The notes under the pieces: generated by a model
Databases searched by the model: none
Told to the model about the DNA's origin: nothing
What the model saw: only the letters and a program-made list of their open reading frames with translations
Program-made: the position numbers and the translations under genes
NCBI GenBank assembly: GCA_964030785.1
Contig: OZ034968.1
Span: 37,927,186 to 37,991,185 of the forward strand
Reading direction: 5' to 3'
DNA length: 64,000 nt
Source: Siderastrea siderea
Lineage: Eukaryota; Cnidaria; Anthozoa; Scleractinia; Rhizangiidae
In this document: positions 12,605 through 24,700 of the stretch, one piece after another
Position numbering within the stretch: the stretch's first letter is position 1
How the letters are laid out: the number at the start of each line of letters is the position of its first letter

Positions 12605-12606
12605 AT

Positions 12607-13794
12607 GAAAGTCCCTACATGATTTGCTTTGAAATTTGCGTTTTGGAAAGCAGCGGTGTAACATTCTGCTGCGTGAGAGGCAGTTTCCCTTGGCGTTTTA
12701 TGGGGGGACGGTTTCCGAAGTGGATTGCAAGTTTTCTCATTGGGTAGCCTGTATTTCGCAGAGGAGAGAAACGACAGCTGTGTTTGCAGCTTATTAGCAC
12801 GGTAAGGAACGGTGGCTTATGAAGAGAAGGGATTGGCACTAGTATGATGATGCAATTAGTTGATTGCACCATCGATACATTATAGTTCTTGAGAAGGGAG
12901 AGAGGAGTGTTTACTTGACGCGAGAAGTTGATTTTAATTGCATAAAGACGAAGGAATCGGTCATAAATAAGGAGATCAATTAATAAGGTAGCTGTTACTA
13001 GTCTTTAAGTAAGAAAATAACTGAATATTATCAAGCAATGCGTGTGGTTTGCGTGTGGTGTTGGTTGGTTTGAGGTAATTTTGTGCGTAGCCTGGCACGT
13101 AGCCGTTCCGAGTCAACTTGTTTACTTTGCATGGGGATTCCCGGGTTAGCAAACCGGATTTTAACATCACGTCATGAGATATGCCTTAACGTGCCCCAGA
13201 CTCTGATGATCTGCTCGAGCTCGTGTTTATCAAGTGTTATATTTTGATTCTACTACTATGTTCACTGTTTGTATTCACGCCTACTGAGGCACAGCAGTAA
13301 ATATTTCGTCATCCCTTTGTAAGCCCTTTGGGCTTTCTAGTTTCCTTATAAAGTTGAAGCAAAGTTATTCGCGAAAGCTAGAAATTCATTCAACCCAGTC
13401 TTTTATTTTACTAAAAACTATATGCCCGATGCGATGGGGTGTACTCTCTGAGATATCTACCCTATTTTATACTAAACCATGTGATCTGCCATACCCTGTA
13501 GCTTCAGAGGTGACGCTATAATTCATTAGTTCTTCCCTTTAACGCCGAGAGGGCTAAATTTATAGCATCTTCGGCTTGTGTTACTTGACCAGGTTTATTA
13601 CTCAGCATATCAGAAAAATTTCCTCCAAGAATTGTTCACAAGCTGAAACGGATCACCCGCCCATGCAGCTCGGATAGCACCTCCATCCGAGGGAGGGCTG
13701 CTCTCCGAGGTGTACAAAGAAGGAGAAGCAGTCGAACCAGTCAAAAATCGTTCATGTGTCAGCCTGAAAATAGAAAACGTATTTTCCCCATACA
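12607..13794. other. no gene recognised
   Basis: AT-rich non-coding sequence. No repeat or motif was recognised. Confidence 0.45.
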
Positions 13795-14050
13795 ATTCCT
13801 TATAGCGGAGCTCCTTTGCGGCCCAAGGCCGCTGAGTGGAGCACCACTGGTAAGCAAGTTTGGTAACCTATCGATGCGAGACATTTTTGGTTCTGACGTC
13901 AGCGTACGCTCGTACATCCGTCCGTGGAGACTCTGGGGGAGGGGGAGGGGGAGGGGAGCCACAAGCCAACCTACCTACAAGGCAACTTGAGAAAAAATAT
14001 CTAATATCTATACTGCAAAAAGTGGAAGGCGAAAAGTTCAAGTTACGAAC
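13795..14050. repeat. dispersed repeat, copy A
   Basis: The sequence around AAGTTTGGTAACCTATCGATG and GACGTCAGCGTACGC recurs, inverted, at 29390-29790. The shared stretch includes the downstream AAAATATCTAATATCTA / AAGGCGAAAAGTTCAAG block. This is a multi-copy family without coding evidence. Confidence 0.55.
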
Positions 14051-14109
14051 TGAAATTTGTCTTCGAGGACTTTCTCTTTTTTGAGCTCTGCTGCGAACTT
14101 GGTCGGCCA

Positions 14110-14430
14110 TCGCTTGATTTTGCAGCATTTGGCAGTGGTTCTGACGCCAAACCTAGCAGAGCTAGTGCCTTCTGTTTTTTTCTGTCCACAACCATGGACT
14201 GCGGCGGCGACACATTTTCCCAGGAAAAACACCCGTGTTTATCGTGACTCAGTAACTCGCATAACTCGCGTAACATCAAATCGAGTTGAAGTACATATCG
14301 CTTGAATTCGCAGGATTTGGTAATGGTTCAGACGTCAAACATAGCAGAGCTAGTGCCTTTCGGTTTTTTCTGTCTACAACCATGGTTTCTGCAGCGATCC
14401 GACCAATTTTTCCCAAGAAAACAACCGTGT
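14110..14430. repeat. imperfect tandem duplication, unit about 185 bp
   Basis: The first copy (about 14110-14238) and second copy (about 14296-14430) share GCAGAGCTAGTGCCTT, TTTTTCTGTC(C/T)ACAACCATGG and the AAAACAACCGTGTT-like end. No coding potential is apparent. Confidence 0.55.
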
Positions 14431-16047
14431 TAATGTCAATCGAGCGGCGATCAACAAACAGCTGTTTAAGTATCAAAATGAAAACATCTTTTGACAACAT
14501 AGCAGAAGTTGTCAAATGGTTAACGCGATTCCTTTGAGTTCCAGCGGCTCGGCCCCTCGGCAGCTCGAATCCCAGAGGGAGGAAATTTTTTCATTTTTCC
14601 CTTTCTTTTGGTGATTTTGGTGAATAGGTTCCAGCAATTAAAAAAAAGTGGAGTTCCACTTTTAGGCTTTGCTTTGCGGTCATTCGTAACTCTTGAATTA
14701 CAACGTGACATTGGAGCTTGTGTTACAAAGGTCAAATAAACACCCGTAGAGTTGGAAATCAGGGTACCTGTTAAGTAAACGATTATAACTTTAGCAAACC
14801 ACAAATAAACGGCATCAAACGTTTTGGTAATATTATTCAATGAGAAGTACATTCATCAAACTACATATGGATGAAATTGTAAAGTAGGGCCATTTACTTT
14901 CCTTTAGTCTGTGTAGCAAGCGTTTCCATAGGCTTTTCCTCCCGTTCGAGGCATTTTTCGCTTTTTCGCCGCGCTAAAATTGGGGTGAACTCCCCCTTCA
15001 CACACATTTTTAAGTGAAGACAATAATAAATAACAATTTGACAACTTTAAACCAAAATTGTAAAGCGTAACATTTGTATGTTTTTAGTATTAGACATCAA
15101 ATTGTCTCATGTTGAAAATAGCTGCGACATTGCTTAGGCGCACGCGCCAGGGAGACGACAAAGAAGACTGTTGCGAAGAGGTACCAATTCATGGAAAATG
15201 TTAGGCTGCTTTTTGGACTATTGATGCATATTATGTTGCCGAAGGAGTTCCTAGAATATTTAATACAACCAGAGGAAATGTTGTCCTTCCATGTATGTTT
15301 AAAATCACGATTACAAATGTCACGTTGTCCTTCCATGTATGTTTATCACCATTACAAAAGTCAAGCTCGCAAATTAACTTCAGCTTGTAAGGACCAAATT
15401 TGGCAGAGACGAAGTCTCTAAGGTGGTGAACAAACTCTGTTATGGAGGCATCGCCAAACTCATGTGTACAGTATTTAAAGGGTGTTTTAGCATGAAAACA
15501 AAGCTCGAAAGGTAAAAATGCCTTTCCAGGCTAGGCTTACTCCACTAAGATGCTTGAATTCAATTTCACTGACACAGAAACATTCTTACAACAACGTGTA
15601 TTAGTTAGATGAAGAGAAGAAATTTATTTACAGCCATTTTAGACGATTTGTAGCTTTTGCTTAGCATGGAAACGAGGCTGAAGAGTGAGAAATGCTTTAT
15701 AAGGCTATTACAATTTAAGTTTGGATGTCTTGCCATACTTCTTTCTGAACCTTAGTTGTTACAATGATTTGCAAACTAAAAGTCAGAACCAAGAAATTCT
15801 AGACTTCATTTTAATTTTGACCCTTTTAGAACTTCAAAGGAGCTTGTAGGGGGAGGGCTTACGAAGGGTCGAACAGAGGGTTAACACAGGATGAAGCCTC
15901 AAGTTAGGCTTAAGTTTTACGGCTGTTCTCTGTTGTTAAAGTTACCCTTCCTCTTTCCTGTTTCTCCATTACAAACAAGTATTGTAAACAGTTATTAGGA
16001 AATCTAGTTGTCAGGTAGTGGCGTCAATTTGGTTTCAATACATATAC
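14431..16047. other. no gene recognised
   Basis: Non-coding sequence. A short direct repeat (TTGTCCTTCCATGTATGTTT) lies near 15280-15340. No supported ORF. Confidence 0.45.
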
Positions 16048-16173
16048 CTTATTAGATGTTTCGATGTGAAGTATCGGCGTTGTGCTGTATTTTGATGAGC
16101 CCGCAGGGCTAGTCAAAATACAAACAACGAGTAAAAATATAGGCCGATACTTCACACCGAAACATCTAATAAG
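16048..16173. repeat. palindromic hairpin, 126 bp
   Basis: CTTATTAGATGTTTCG at the left end pairs with CGAAACATCTAATAAG at the right end. Further pairing includes GTGAAGTATCGGC with GCCGATACTTCAC. It is probably a short fold-back MITE. Confidence 0.7.
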
Positions 16174-16762
16174 AGATTTATTATCCAACTTAACCTTTTT
16201 CAACCTTTTTGCAGTGACTTGAAAGAAAACTACAAGTGGAAAACGATGAGCGTGCGCACGGTACTGTACAATAACCAACTCTACAATAACCAACTGTACA
16301 ATATCGTGGGATATTTGTACTCATTCGCGCGCTTTCTGTACTATAACTATAACAGTTGGATAATGATGATTTATATTAACCTTAGGCCTTTGAGCATTTT
16401 TTCCTAAATAAACCTTTTTTGCATCTTTGATGTTTAGATACCTGTTAAGACGTTTTTAATGCCAATAATGGTAATCTGTTGAAAGTGACTGAAACACTTA
16501 GTTTGAAACGAGAAAGAGCTTTTTCAGTTTGGCTAGTTCTTGTACTCTCTACTGTGAAGGACTGGAATCTACCCAGTATGCAATTTACCAGACACATTAA
16601 GGTCGGCCATTTTGTAGTGATCGTGGCTTCCCTGTTGTGTTGGTAAGTATTCCTTTTTGCTGTTTGTTTTTTGTTTGCTAACTTCATTAACTCGTCAAAA
16701 ACGTTGACAAAGCATTCAAGAATTGTAATACCTTTTTAAATTACGTTTATCAAGGTTACTAA

Positions 16763-19700
16763 TGGCAAAAAAACATCGACTGGAAGAAGTGTGTTTTATG
16801 TCAAAAAGATAAGGACGATGTATTACAGTGTCATGCAAAATCAAAACGAGGTGATGTTGGTTCTGGGTATAAAACCCTAGCTTCAAATCTTCGACAGTTT
16901 TTTGAACTTGATTCTAAGCTTTTGCCTTTTGATTTTGAGGTCTTAAACGAGGGGGATGGAGTAGCCGAACGGTTGATGAGTAACAATGCTTGTTGGCATA
17001 AGAGCTGTGCTCTCAAATAAAAAGAGCTAGGAAACGACATGCATCTGTGTCTACTGAGGAAGCACGTGGTATCTCCTTTTAACGTACAAGGACAAACCTA
17101 GAATGCTTTAATGATGAAACGAAGTGTTTCTTTTGTGATCGGCCAGAGAATAAGGAACCTCTACATAATGTCTCCACATTAGGTTTAGACAGTCGAATCC
17201 GCGAGGTTCCTTTAAAATTGCAAGATGAAAAGCTATTGGCCAAACAAAGCTCGGGTGATTTGGTAGCACAGGAAGCAAAGTACCATAAATCTTGTCTAGC
17301 GGCACTTAACAACAAAGAACGCTCTCAAACAACTAAGGACTCAGAGACGAGCAACAAGAAAAGAGCTGCTGTTGATGTTGTTTTGGCTGAATTGCTGTCG
17401 TACATAGAGGAAAGTCGAACTGAAACAAAAGGTGTTCTGGTGTTTAAGTTGAAAGACCTAGTTGGATTTGAAAGAAACGTCCATTCATCGAGACTAAAGG
17501 AAAGACTTCTGGCCAGCGTTCCAAATCTACAAGCCCACCAGCAAGGTCATGATACGTTGCTTGCCTTTGACAGTGACATTGGAATGGCTCTTTAAAAAGT
17601 ACTTGGAGAAGACAGCGATACAGAGGCGAAACACCTTGCAAATGCAGCTAAAATGGTCAGAAAAGAAATGCTGTCAGTAAAGTCAAATTTCCAGGGAACA
17701 TTCGAAAAAAACTGTCAAGAAGAGTCTATCCCATCGTCCTTAATATCATAAGCAAAGATGATTCTGTATGGGCCAAATATCCAGGATGAACTGAAAAACA
17801 ATACCTCTCAGGCGGCTTTAACCATTGCCCAATTACTTCAGTTTAACTGTTTCAGTCGGCGACGTGAGGAAAACGCTTCCAGTGGTCGACATAACTTAGA
17901 TGGTGAGACACCCGTTCCCCTATATGTTGGACTATCTACTCATGCTTTAACTCGCAAACGTGAGCTAGTGACTCCTTTTATAAGCTCGGCATTTCCATAT
18001 CTTATGACAGAGTTCTTTCAATATCAACTGACATTGGGAATGAGGCAAGTCGCAGGTTTGAAGAAAAGGGCGTTTTATGTCCATTCAAGCTTAGGAGAGA
18101 GCTCTATATCACTGCAGCAGTAGATAATATCGAACATAATTCCAGCTCAAACACTGCAAGAGGGTTATTTCATGGAACAGGGATTTCACTCTTTCAAAAT
18201 ACATCTCCCGGGGCATGTGGCATTGAACGGAATAAAATCACCACACAGCATGTCAAAGATTTGCCTTCTAAAACTGTCTGCCCTCTACCGGACTGGTACA
18301 CAGAAGTTCCCCCTGTATTCTGAAAGATGAAAAGGCAGCAGTTCCGGCAATTGAACAGCCTCATAGATCAGATGAATAAGTGCTAACAAAAGCATTGGAA
18401 CAAGAATATGAGTGGCTCGAGGAAGTGAGAAGCTCGATAATATCAGATGCATATCAAGGAGAAATACCCATAACTTGGGGTGGATATCACTCCAAACTCC
18501 ACAATGTACATTCAGCGACACCAGCCATCACTCCCCTTTTTCCACTGTTTCCACAAGAAGCAAAGTCAGTAGCCATAATACGGCACGCCATGAATGTAAT
18601 TAAGGCAGCCGTCCAATACCTAAATCCTGGTCAGACACCAGTTGTCGCTGTTGATCAGCCCCTGTATAGTGTTGGAAAGCAGATACAATGGAACTGGCCC
18701 GAAACGCATGGGGAGGAACATTTCGTCTTAATGCTTGGGGGCCTTCACATTGAAATGGCCGCTCTAAGTGTTCTTGGAGACTGGTTGGAAGATAGTGGGT
18801 AGACACATGCACTCGTAGAAACGAATATTGCATCAACAGGCGAAGAGAAATTCTTTCCTGAAAGCCTCCAACGTCAAAAGCACTAGGCATGTTCATCATG
18901 TAACTGCAAGTGCCTTGTACACTTTGCTCCAGAATGCCTACAACCTGTTCAAGGAAAGAGAGTTGATTGAAGACACATTAACGATTGAAGATTGGTATAA
19001 GAAGAGATCAGCCTATTCTCCTCAGTTTCAGTTCTGGCACATCACACTACAGTTAGAATTGGTTTACCTGCAGTTCTTAAGACCTCTGCGTGAGGCCAGC
19101 TTTTCCCTCTATTTGGAAAGCCTTTTCAAGTTGGTGCCATGGTTCTTTGCACTGGATCACACAAACTATTTGAGGTGGGTGCCAGTGCATTTGCGAGACA
19201 TGGTAACACTTGCAGACAGACTGCCAGAGATCCATCAAAGCTTTGTGAATCGAGGATCAAGGATGTTCATCTGCAATCTCTCAAAATGGGAAACTGCGAC
19301 TCTCAGCAAAGAAATCAGATTTGTTTCATTGCCTAAAACCTCTTTCACCGCCTTTGACAAGTGTTCCTTCGCCTCTCCATGTACTTGTTCTTGATGGTGC
19401 AGCTACCATCAATATGTTGAAGCCAACGAGTACAGTGAAGAGCTTTGAAGACTACGCCAGTCAAGTATTTATTCCATTCAAAGGGACAGCTCCAGAATGT
19501 TAAAAGGCTAGATCTTGTATTTGATGAATATATATACCAAACAGTTTAAAGGCAACAACCAGAAGCAAAAGAGGAAAGGAGGTAAGAAGGCGTGTACAGT
19601 CATCAACACTTGTACCTGCCAACTGGAAAGAGTTTCTGCGAGTGGATGCAAATGAGAGAGAACGTTTTCGTTTCATGGCTGTGCACATTCCTTGCGTAGA

Positions 19701-20596
19701 TTTCGGCCATTACAAACAAGCCGTCAGCACGAAAGGAGAACAAGTATTTTGCAGTCCTTCATCATGTGACACGCAAAGCTTGGCTACGGTTAATCACGAA
19801 GAAGCAGACACAAGAATGCTAGTTCATGTCACATCAGTTGTTCAAGCAGATTACCGAAAGATTGCCATCCGCACAGTGGATACTGATGTAATTGTAATAT
19901 GTATCGGCGCAATCCAGAGTCTTCTGAATACTGAACTGTGGGTTTTATTTGGTACTGGCAAAATTTGAGATCGTTTGCCATTCATGACATAGCAAGTGCA
20001 CTTGGACCTGAGAAGTCAAGTTCATTACCACTATTTCACGCCTTTACAGGATGTGACACAGTCTCCTGTTTCTCAGGAAAAGGCAAAAAGACGGCATGGG
20101 CCACCTGGATGACTTACGATGAGGTGACAGCTGCCTTTCTTGAGCTTTCAAGGCGCCAACAAGCTTGAGTGATGAGTGTTTGAAGAAGATAGAGAGATTT
20201 ATTGTTCAGTTGTACGACCGCACCAGTTCAAAGTCAGTTGTCAACGAAGCACGCAAACAGCTCTTTGCCCAGAAAGGGAGAACCATGAATGCTATCCCGC
20301 CGACTCAAGCGGCACTCGTCCAACACATTAAAAGGGCAGCATACCAAGGAGGGCATTGCTGGGGGCAAGCAGATGCACCGAGTATGACTTTACCATGCCC
20401 CAGTGAGTGGAGCTGGGAGCACACTTCTGATGGATGGAAACCAGTATGGTCAACTCTTCCTGATGTGTCAAGATCGTGTGATTCTCTCATCAAATGTGGC
20501 TGCAAAATAGGATGCAGGTCTTGGTGTTCTTGTTTGAAAACAGCGTTAAAATGCACGGCCCTTTGTTTCTGTGGTGGGGATTGTTTACTCAAATAA
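16763..20596 (+). pseudogene. decayed repetitive-family gene with Cys-rich N-terminus and CXC tail
   Basis: Segments in several plus-strand frames follow the order of one ancestral protein. Near 16790-17018 lies CVLCQKDKDDVLQCH and a WHKSC motif, closing at TAA 17018-17020. At 17140-17590 come CFFCDRPENKEPLH and YHKSC. At 18380-18802 and 18830-19400 lie conserved-looking blocks ending with FFALDHTNYLRW. At 19642-20168 HEEADTRMLVHV, RTVDTDVIVI and HAFTGCDTVS contain regularly spaced acidic residues that could be a PIN/FEN-like nuclease core (inference). At 20450-20596 a CXC/Tesmin-like Cys cluster (CGCKIGCRSWCSCLKTALKC) closes the protein. At least six frame changes make it a pseudogene. The function is unknown, and a mobile or domesticated origin is likely given its repetitive kin. 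Confidence 0.55.
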
Positions 20597-21730
20597 CTGT
20601 AAGAAGGGTAGGTATTAATCAGCATTATTATATGGCTAGAGCTCGTAAATATATAACCATTAACGCGCGCTGTGATTGGCCAATACTCGTGGCCGGATTT
20701 TCCCGTAATGCCCACAGGCATTATGAGCGATGTTAACAAAATGCGTAGCATTTTTGATATTGGCAATATGACAGCCGTAGGAGAATTCGGAGATTTGATT
20801 CTAGGGGCTCACAAATTAACCTCAGCTTGTAAGGGCCGTCTTTGATAAACTCAAGTTTTCTTGTTTTAACATACAAAACATTACTTTTACAACTTTTGTG
20901 TAGTTGCAATATAATAAATCCTACACAATAAAGTTCATTTATGTAGCTACTGCTCATTATTACTTAAAACTGTTGCTATAAATTTCTGCACAATCCTTAA
21001 AAAACATTAATTACTACTTTTCTATGCTACTGTTTGTTTTCTGGTATTTCACCAAATGAAATTTGGGGTATTTCTTTGTATTAACGGTGTGAAACTTGGT
21101 AAACGAGGAACACCTACAGCTTGAAAAAGGATATAAGAAGTTATTCACAGTTCTGGTTCGTTCAACGTTTACTCGTCCCTTGGTTACATCTTGATCCCAT
21201 CAGATGCTTCTACTGCAAGAAAGGGAAAACTGTGGTGTGAAATATGTAAACACGTACTCACTGGTTAGTTAATTGAGGGCTCGTCTGAGATTGAAGTTAT
21301 CAAGGTCATTGGGTAAGGTCTTGAGAAAAGAGGAAGGTTACTCGAAACAAAATGCTCAAATTGTAACTGACAAATCTTACATAGCATTAAAAGCACTTCA
21401 GTTGTGAGATAACCTCTTAAAATTATTCAATAACGTATTAGAGAGGATACAGTTATGGCAGATAACTTTCTTTGTGTGTTTTTCCTTAGTAGAAGAGGAC
21501 TCACTGGCAACATAATCACTAGGTAAAATTAATTGTTTTGGAGGTACACACCACAGAAATCAGACGGAAAGGAAACTCAAGAAGCTCTCGACGAAGAAAG
21601 CATTATCATAGTGAAACGTCACAGAAAACGGACAGGTTTTGGCATTTTTGGGCTCTTTTCAGTTGCCAAGTAAAATATGCTTCTACACTGCTAGTTAAGT
21701 ATATCAAAATATTAACTTACAATGCTTTTG
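20597..21730. other. no gene recognised
   Basis: AT-rich spacer between the CXC-family pseudogene and the 3' end of the TPR-CHAT gene. Only small palindromes such as AATGCCCACAGGCATT are visible. Confidence 0.45.
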
Positions 21731-24700
21731 TTATTTTTCTGCAAATTTAAGTGTGACGTCATCACCAATCAATAAAAATGGGGCCCAGTACTTCATGGCA
21801 AAGAAATTTTCTGATTCTCGAAGAGATTTCATAGCCTGGCTAAGAGAAACGCTGGCGCGTTTCCCTTTTCTCAGATGTTGGTAGAAACTTTTCATAAACT
21901 GCATTGTGGCCTCGTCATCAATTGCCCAGAGTGACGCTACAACAGAACGCGCTCCAGCACACAAGAAGGCCCGTGCCATACCGACCACACCCTCGGACTT
22001 AAGTTCCCCACGACCACTATGACAACAACTGAGCACAACAAGCTTTGCTCGAAGACCAATTGCTTGGACATCTGACATTTTTAAAATGAAATCTTGTTCT
22101 TCAGGAAACTTGGATGTCCACCCAGGGTTGGGAGCCAAGGCAATTTCCCCAGTTTCCTTTCGTCCGTGAGCCGCAATATGAACTAAAGCAACTGAAGTCA
22201 TTCGTTTCAGCACCTCACTTTTTGTTGCCTGACTTCCAGTTAAAGGTTGGGTCTTAAGGATTTCTCCTATCATTGCAACTTCCTTTCTGGCGTATGGCAG
22301 CTGTGGTAAGTTGATTGGAACCTCTTTCACACATGGATCTCCCACGAGCAGTGCCCCACAGTTACTGTGGTAGTCCTCAGGTGAACTTCCAATTAGCCTC
22401 AAACTTGTCAGAGAAGGAACAGTGCGGATCCTCATAGATTCGCTCATTGCAGCCCAAGGAGCCAAGCACAGTGGACCATCCGGGACAATAATTAATTCGT
22501 CACCTTGAAGAATGTCTGCGATAGGACCAATAATTTGATCATACATTGCATTTAAAGAGTTGTTTGCGTATTGGAATGACTTGACTATTTGTTCATTGCC
22601 TTCTCTTGTATACAGTGAGTCACTACGCAGCTCATCCAAGGATCGATTCTCGCATCCAACACCAACTCCAGCTCCAATATTTTTCAAAGCCGTTTCCAAT
22701 AAGAAAGTAACGGAATCGTCCAGTGCACTTCCACCTTGTACTTCGGTTTGTCTAAAAACAACTTTATTTCCCTTTCTAAGTAGCCACATATTGACTGTGT
22801 TTGGCTGAAGTGCTAGGAAAACTGTTTGAGCAGATACCTCCCTTAAAATGTAAGAGATTGTTTCTTTAGCCTCTAGCGATGCAAATGAAAGTACTGCGAT
22901 GCCATATTTTAATTTTAAGCCATCATTCAAGGCTTGCGCCCGTCCTTGCTCAGCAGCATACAAAGCCTCGTCAGTCTGTTTATCGTGTAATAGTGTTCTC
23001 CACAAAGCAGTGTAGACCTTTTGATGGAGGTCACGGAAGCTTATTTTCCATGCATCTTCAGACAAAAGGAAAGCCCTTGTGATATTGAAGGCTTTTACAC
23101 TGGACCGATAGAAATCTGTAGCCTTGTGTAAACAACCCAAGGACTCAAAGACACTGCCTAGACTATGACAAGACCTTCCCTGTCCAATCCTGTCGCACAC
23201 TTCCTTAGCAATGCTCAGATGTTTCTGATGGTACTCTATGGCTTGTTGGAAGTCACCAAGTGATCGATAATCATTGCCAAGGTTGCCATAAGCACTTCCT
23301 TCTCCTGCCCTGTCACCCACTTCCTTGGCAATACTCAGATGTTTTTGATGGTACTCTATGGCTTGTTGCAAGTCACCAAGTGATCGATGAGCATTTCCGA
23401 GGTTGCCATAGGCATCTCCTTCTCCCGCCCTGTCGCCAATTTCCTTAGCAATCCTCACATTATCCTGATGGTACTTTACAGCTTGTTTTAAGTCACCAAG
23501 TGCACAATAAGCACTTCCAATACTGCCATAGGCACATCCTTCTCCCATCCTGTCGCCAACTTCCTTGGCAATGCTCAGATGTTTCTGATGGTACTTTATG
23601 GCTTGTTGGTAGTCACCAAGTGAATCGTAAGCATCGCCAAGATTGCCATAGGCAACTCCTTCTCCTGCCTTGTTGCCCACTTCCTTGGCAATGCTCAGAT
23701 GTTTCTGATGGTACTCCATGGCTTGTTGGAAGTCACCGAGTGATCGATAAGCATTCCCGAGATTGCCATAAGCACTTCCTTCTCCTGCTTTGTCGCCCAC
23801 TTCCTTGGCAATGCTCAGATGCTTCTGATGGTACTCTATGGCTTGCTGGAAGCCACCAAGTGATTGATAAGCATTGCCGAGATTGCCATAGGCACCTCCT
23901 TCTCCTGCTTTGTCGCCCACTTCCTTGGCAATGCTCAGATCTTTCTGATGGTACTCTATGGCTTGCTGAAAGTCACCAAGGGAATCATAAGCATTGCCGA
24001 GATTGCCATAAGCACTTCCTTCTCCTGCTTTGTCGCCCACTTCCTTGGCAATGCTCAAATGTTTCTGGTGGTACTTTATGGCTTGCTGGAAGTCACCAAG
24101 GGAATCATAAGCAACGCCGAGATTACCATAGGCACTTCCTTCTCCTGCCATGTCGCCCATTTCCTTGGCAATGCTGAGACCTTTCTGATGGTACTCTACG
24201 GCTTGCTGAAAGTCACCAAGTGATCGACAAGCATTGCCGAGATTGCCATAGGCACCTCCTTCTCCTGCTTTGTCGCCCACTTCCATAGCAATGTTCAGAT
24301 GTTTCTGATGGTACTCTATGGCTTGCTGGAAGTCACCAAGTGAATAATAAGCATTTCCGAGATTCCCATAGGCACTTCCTTCTCCTGCCATGTCGCCCGT
24401 TTCCTTGGCAATGCTCAGATCTTTCTGATGGTACTCTATGGCTTGCTGGAAGTCACTAAGTGATTGATAAGCATTGCCAAGATTGCCATAGGCACTCCCT
24501 TCTCCTGCTTTGTCGCCCACTTCCTTGGCAATGCTCAGATGCTTTTGATGGTACTCTATGGCTTTTTGGAAGTCACCAAGGGAATCATAAGCATTTCCGA
24601 AATTGCCATAGGCACGTCCTTCTCCTGCTTTGTCGCCCACTTCCTTGGCGATGCTCAGATGTTTCTGGTGGTACTCTATGGCTTTTTGGAAGTCACCAAG

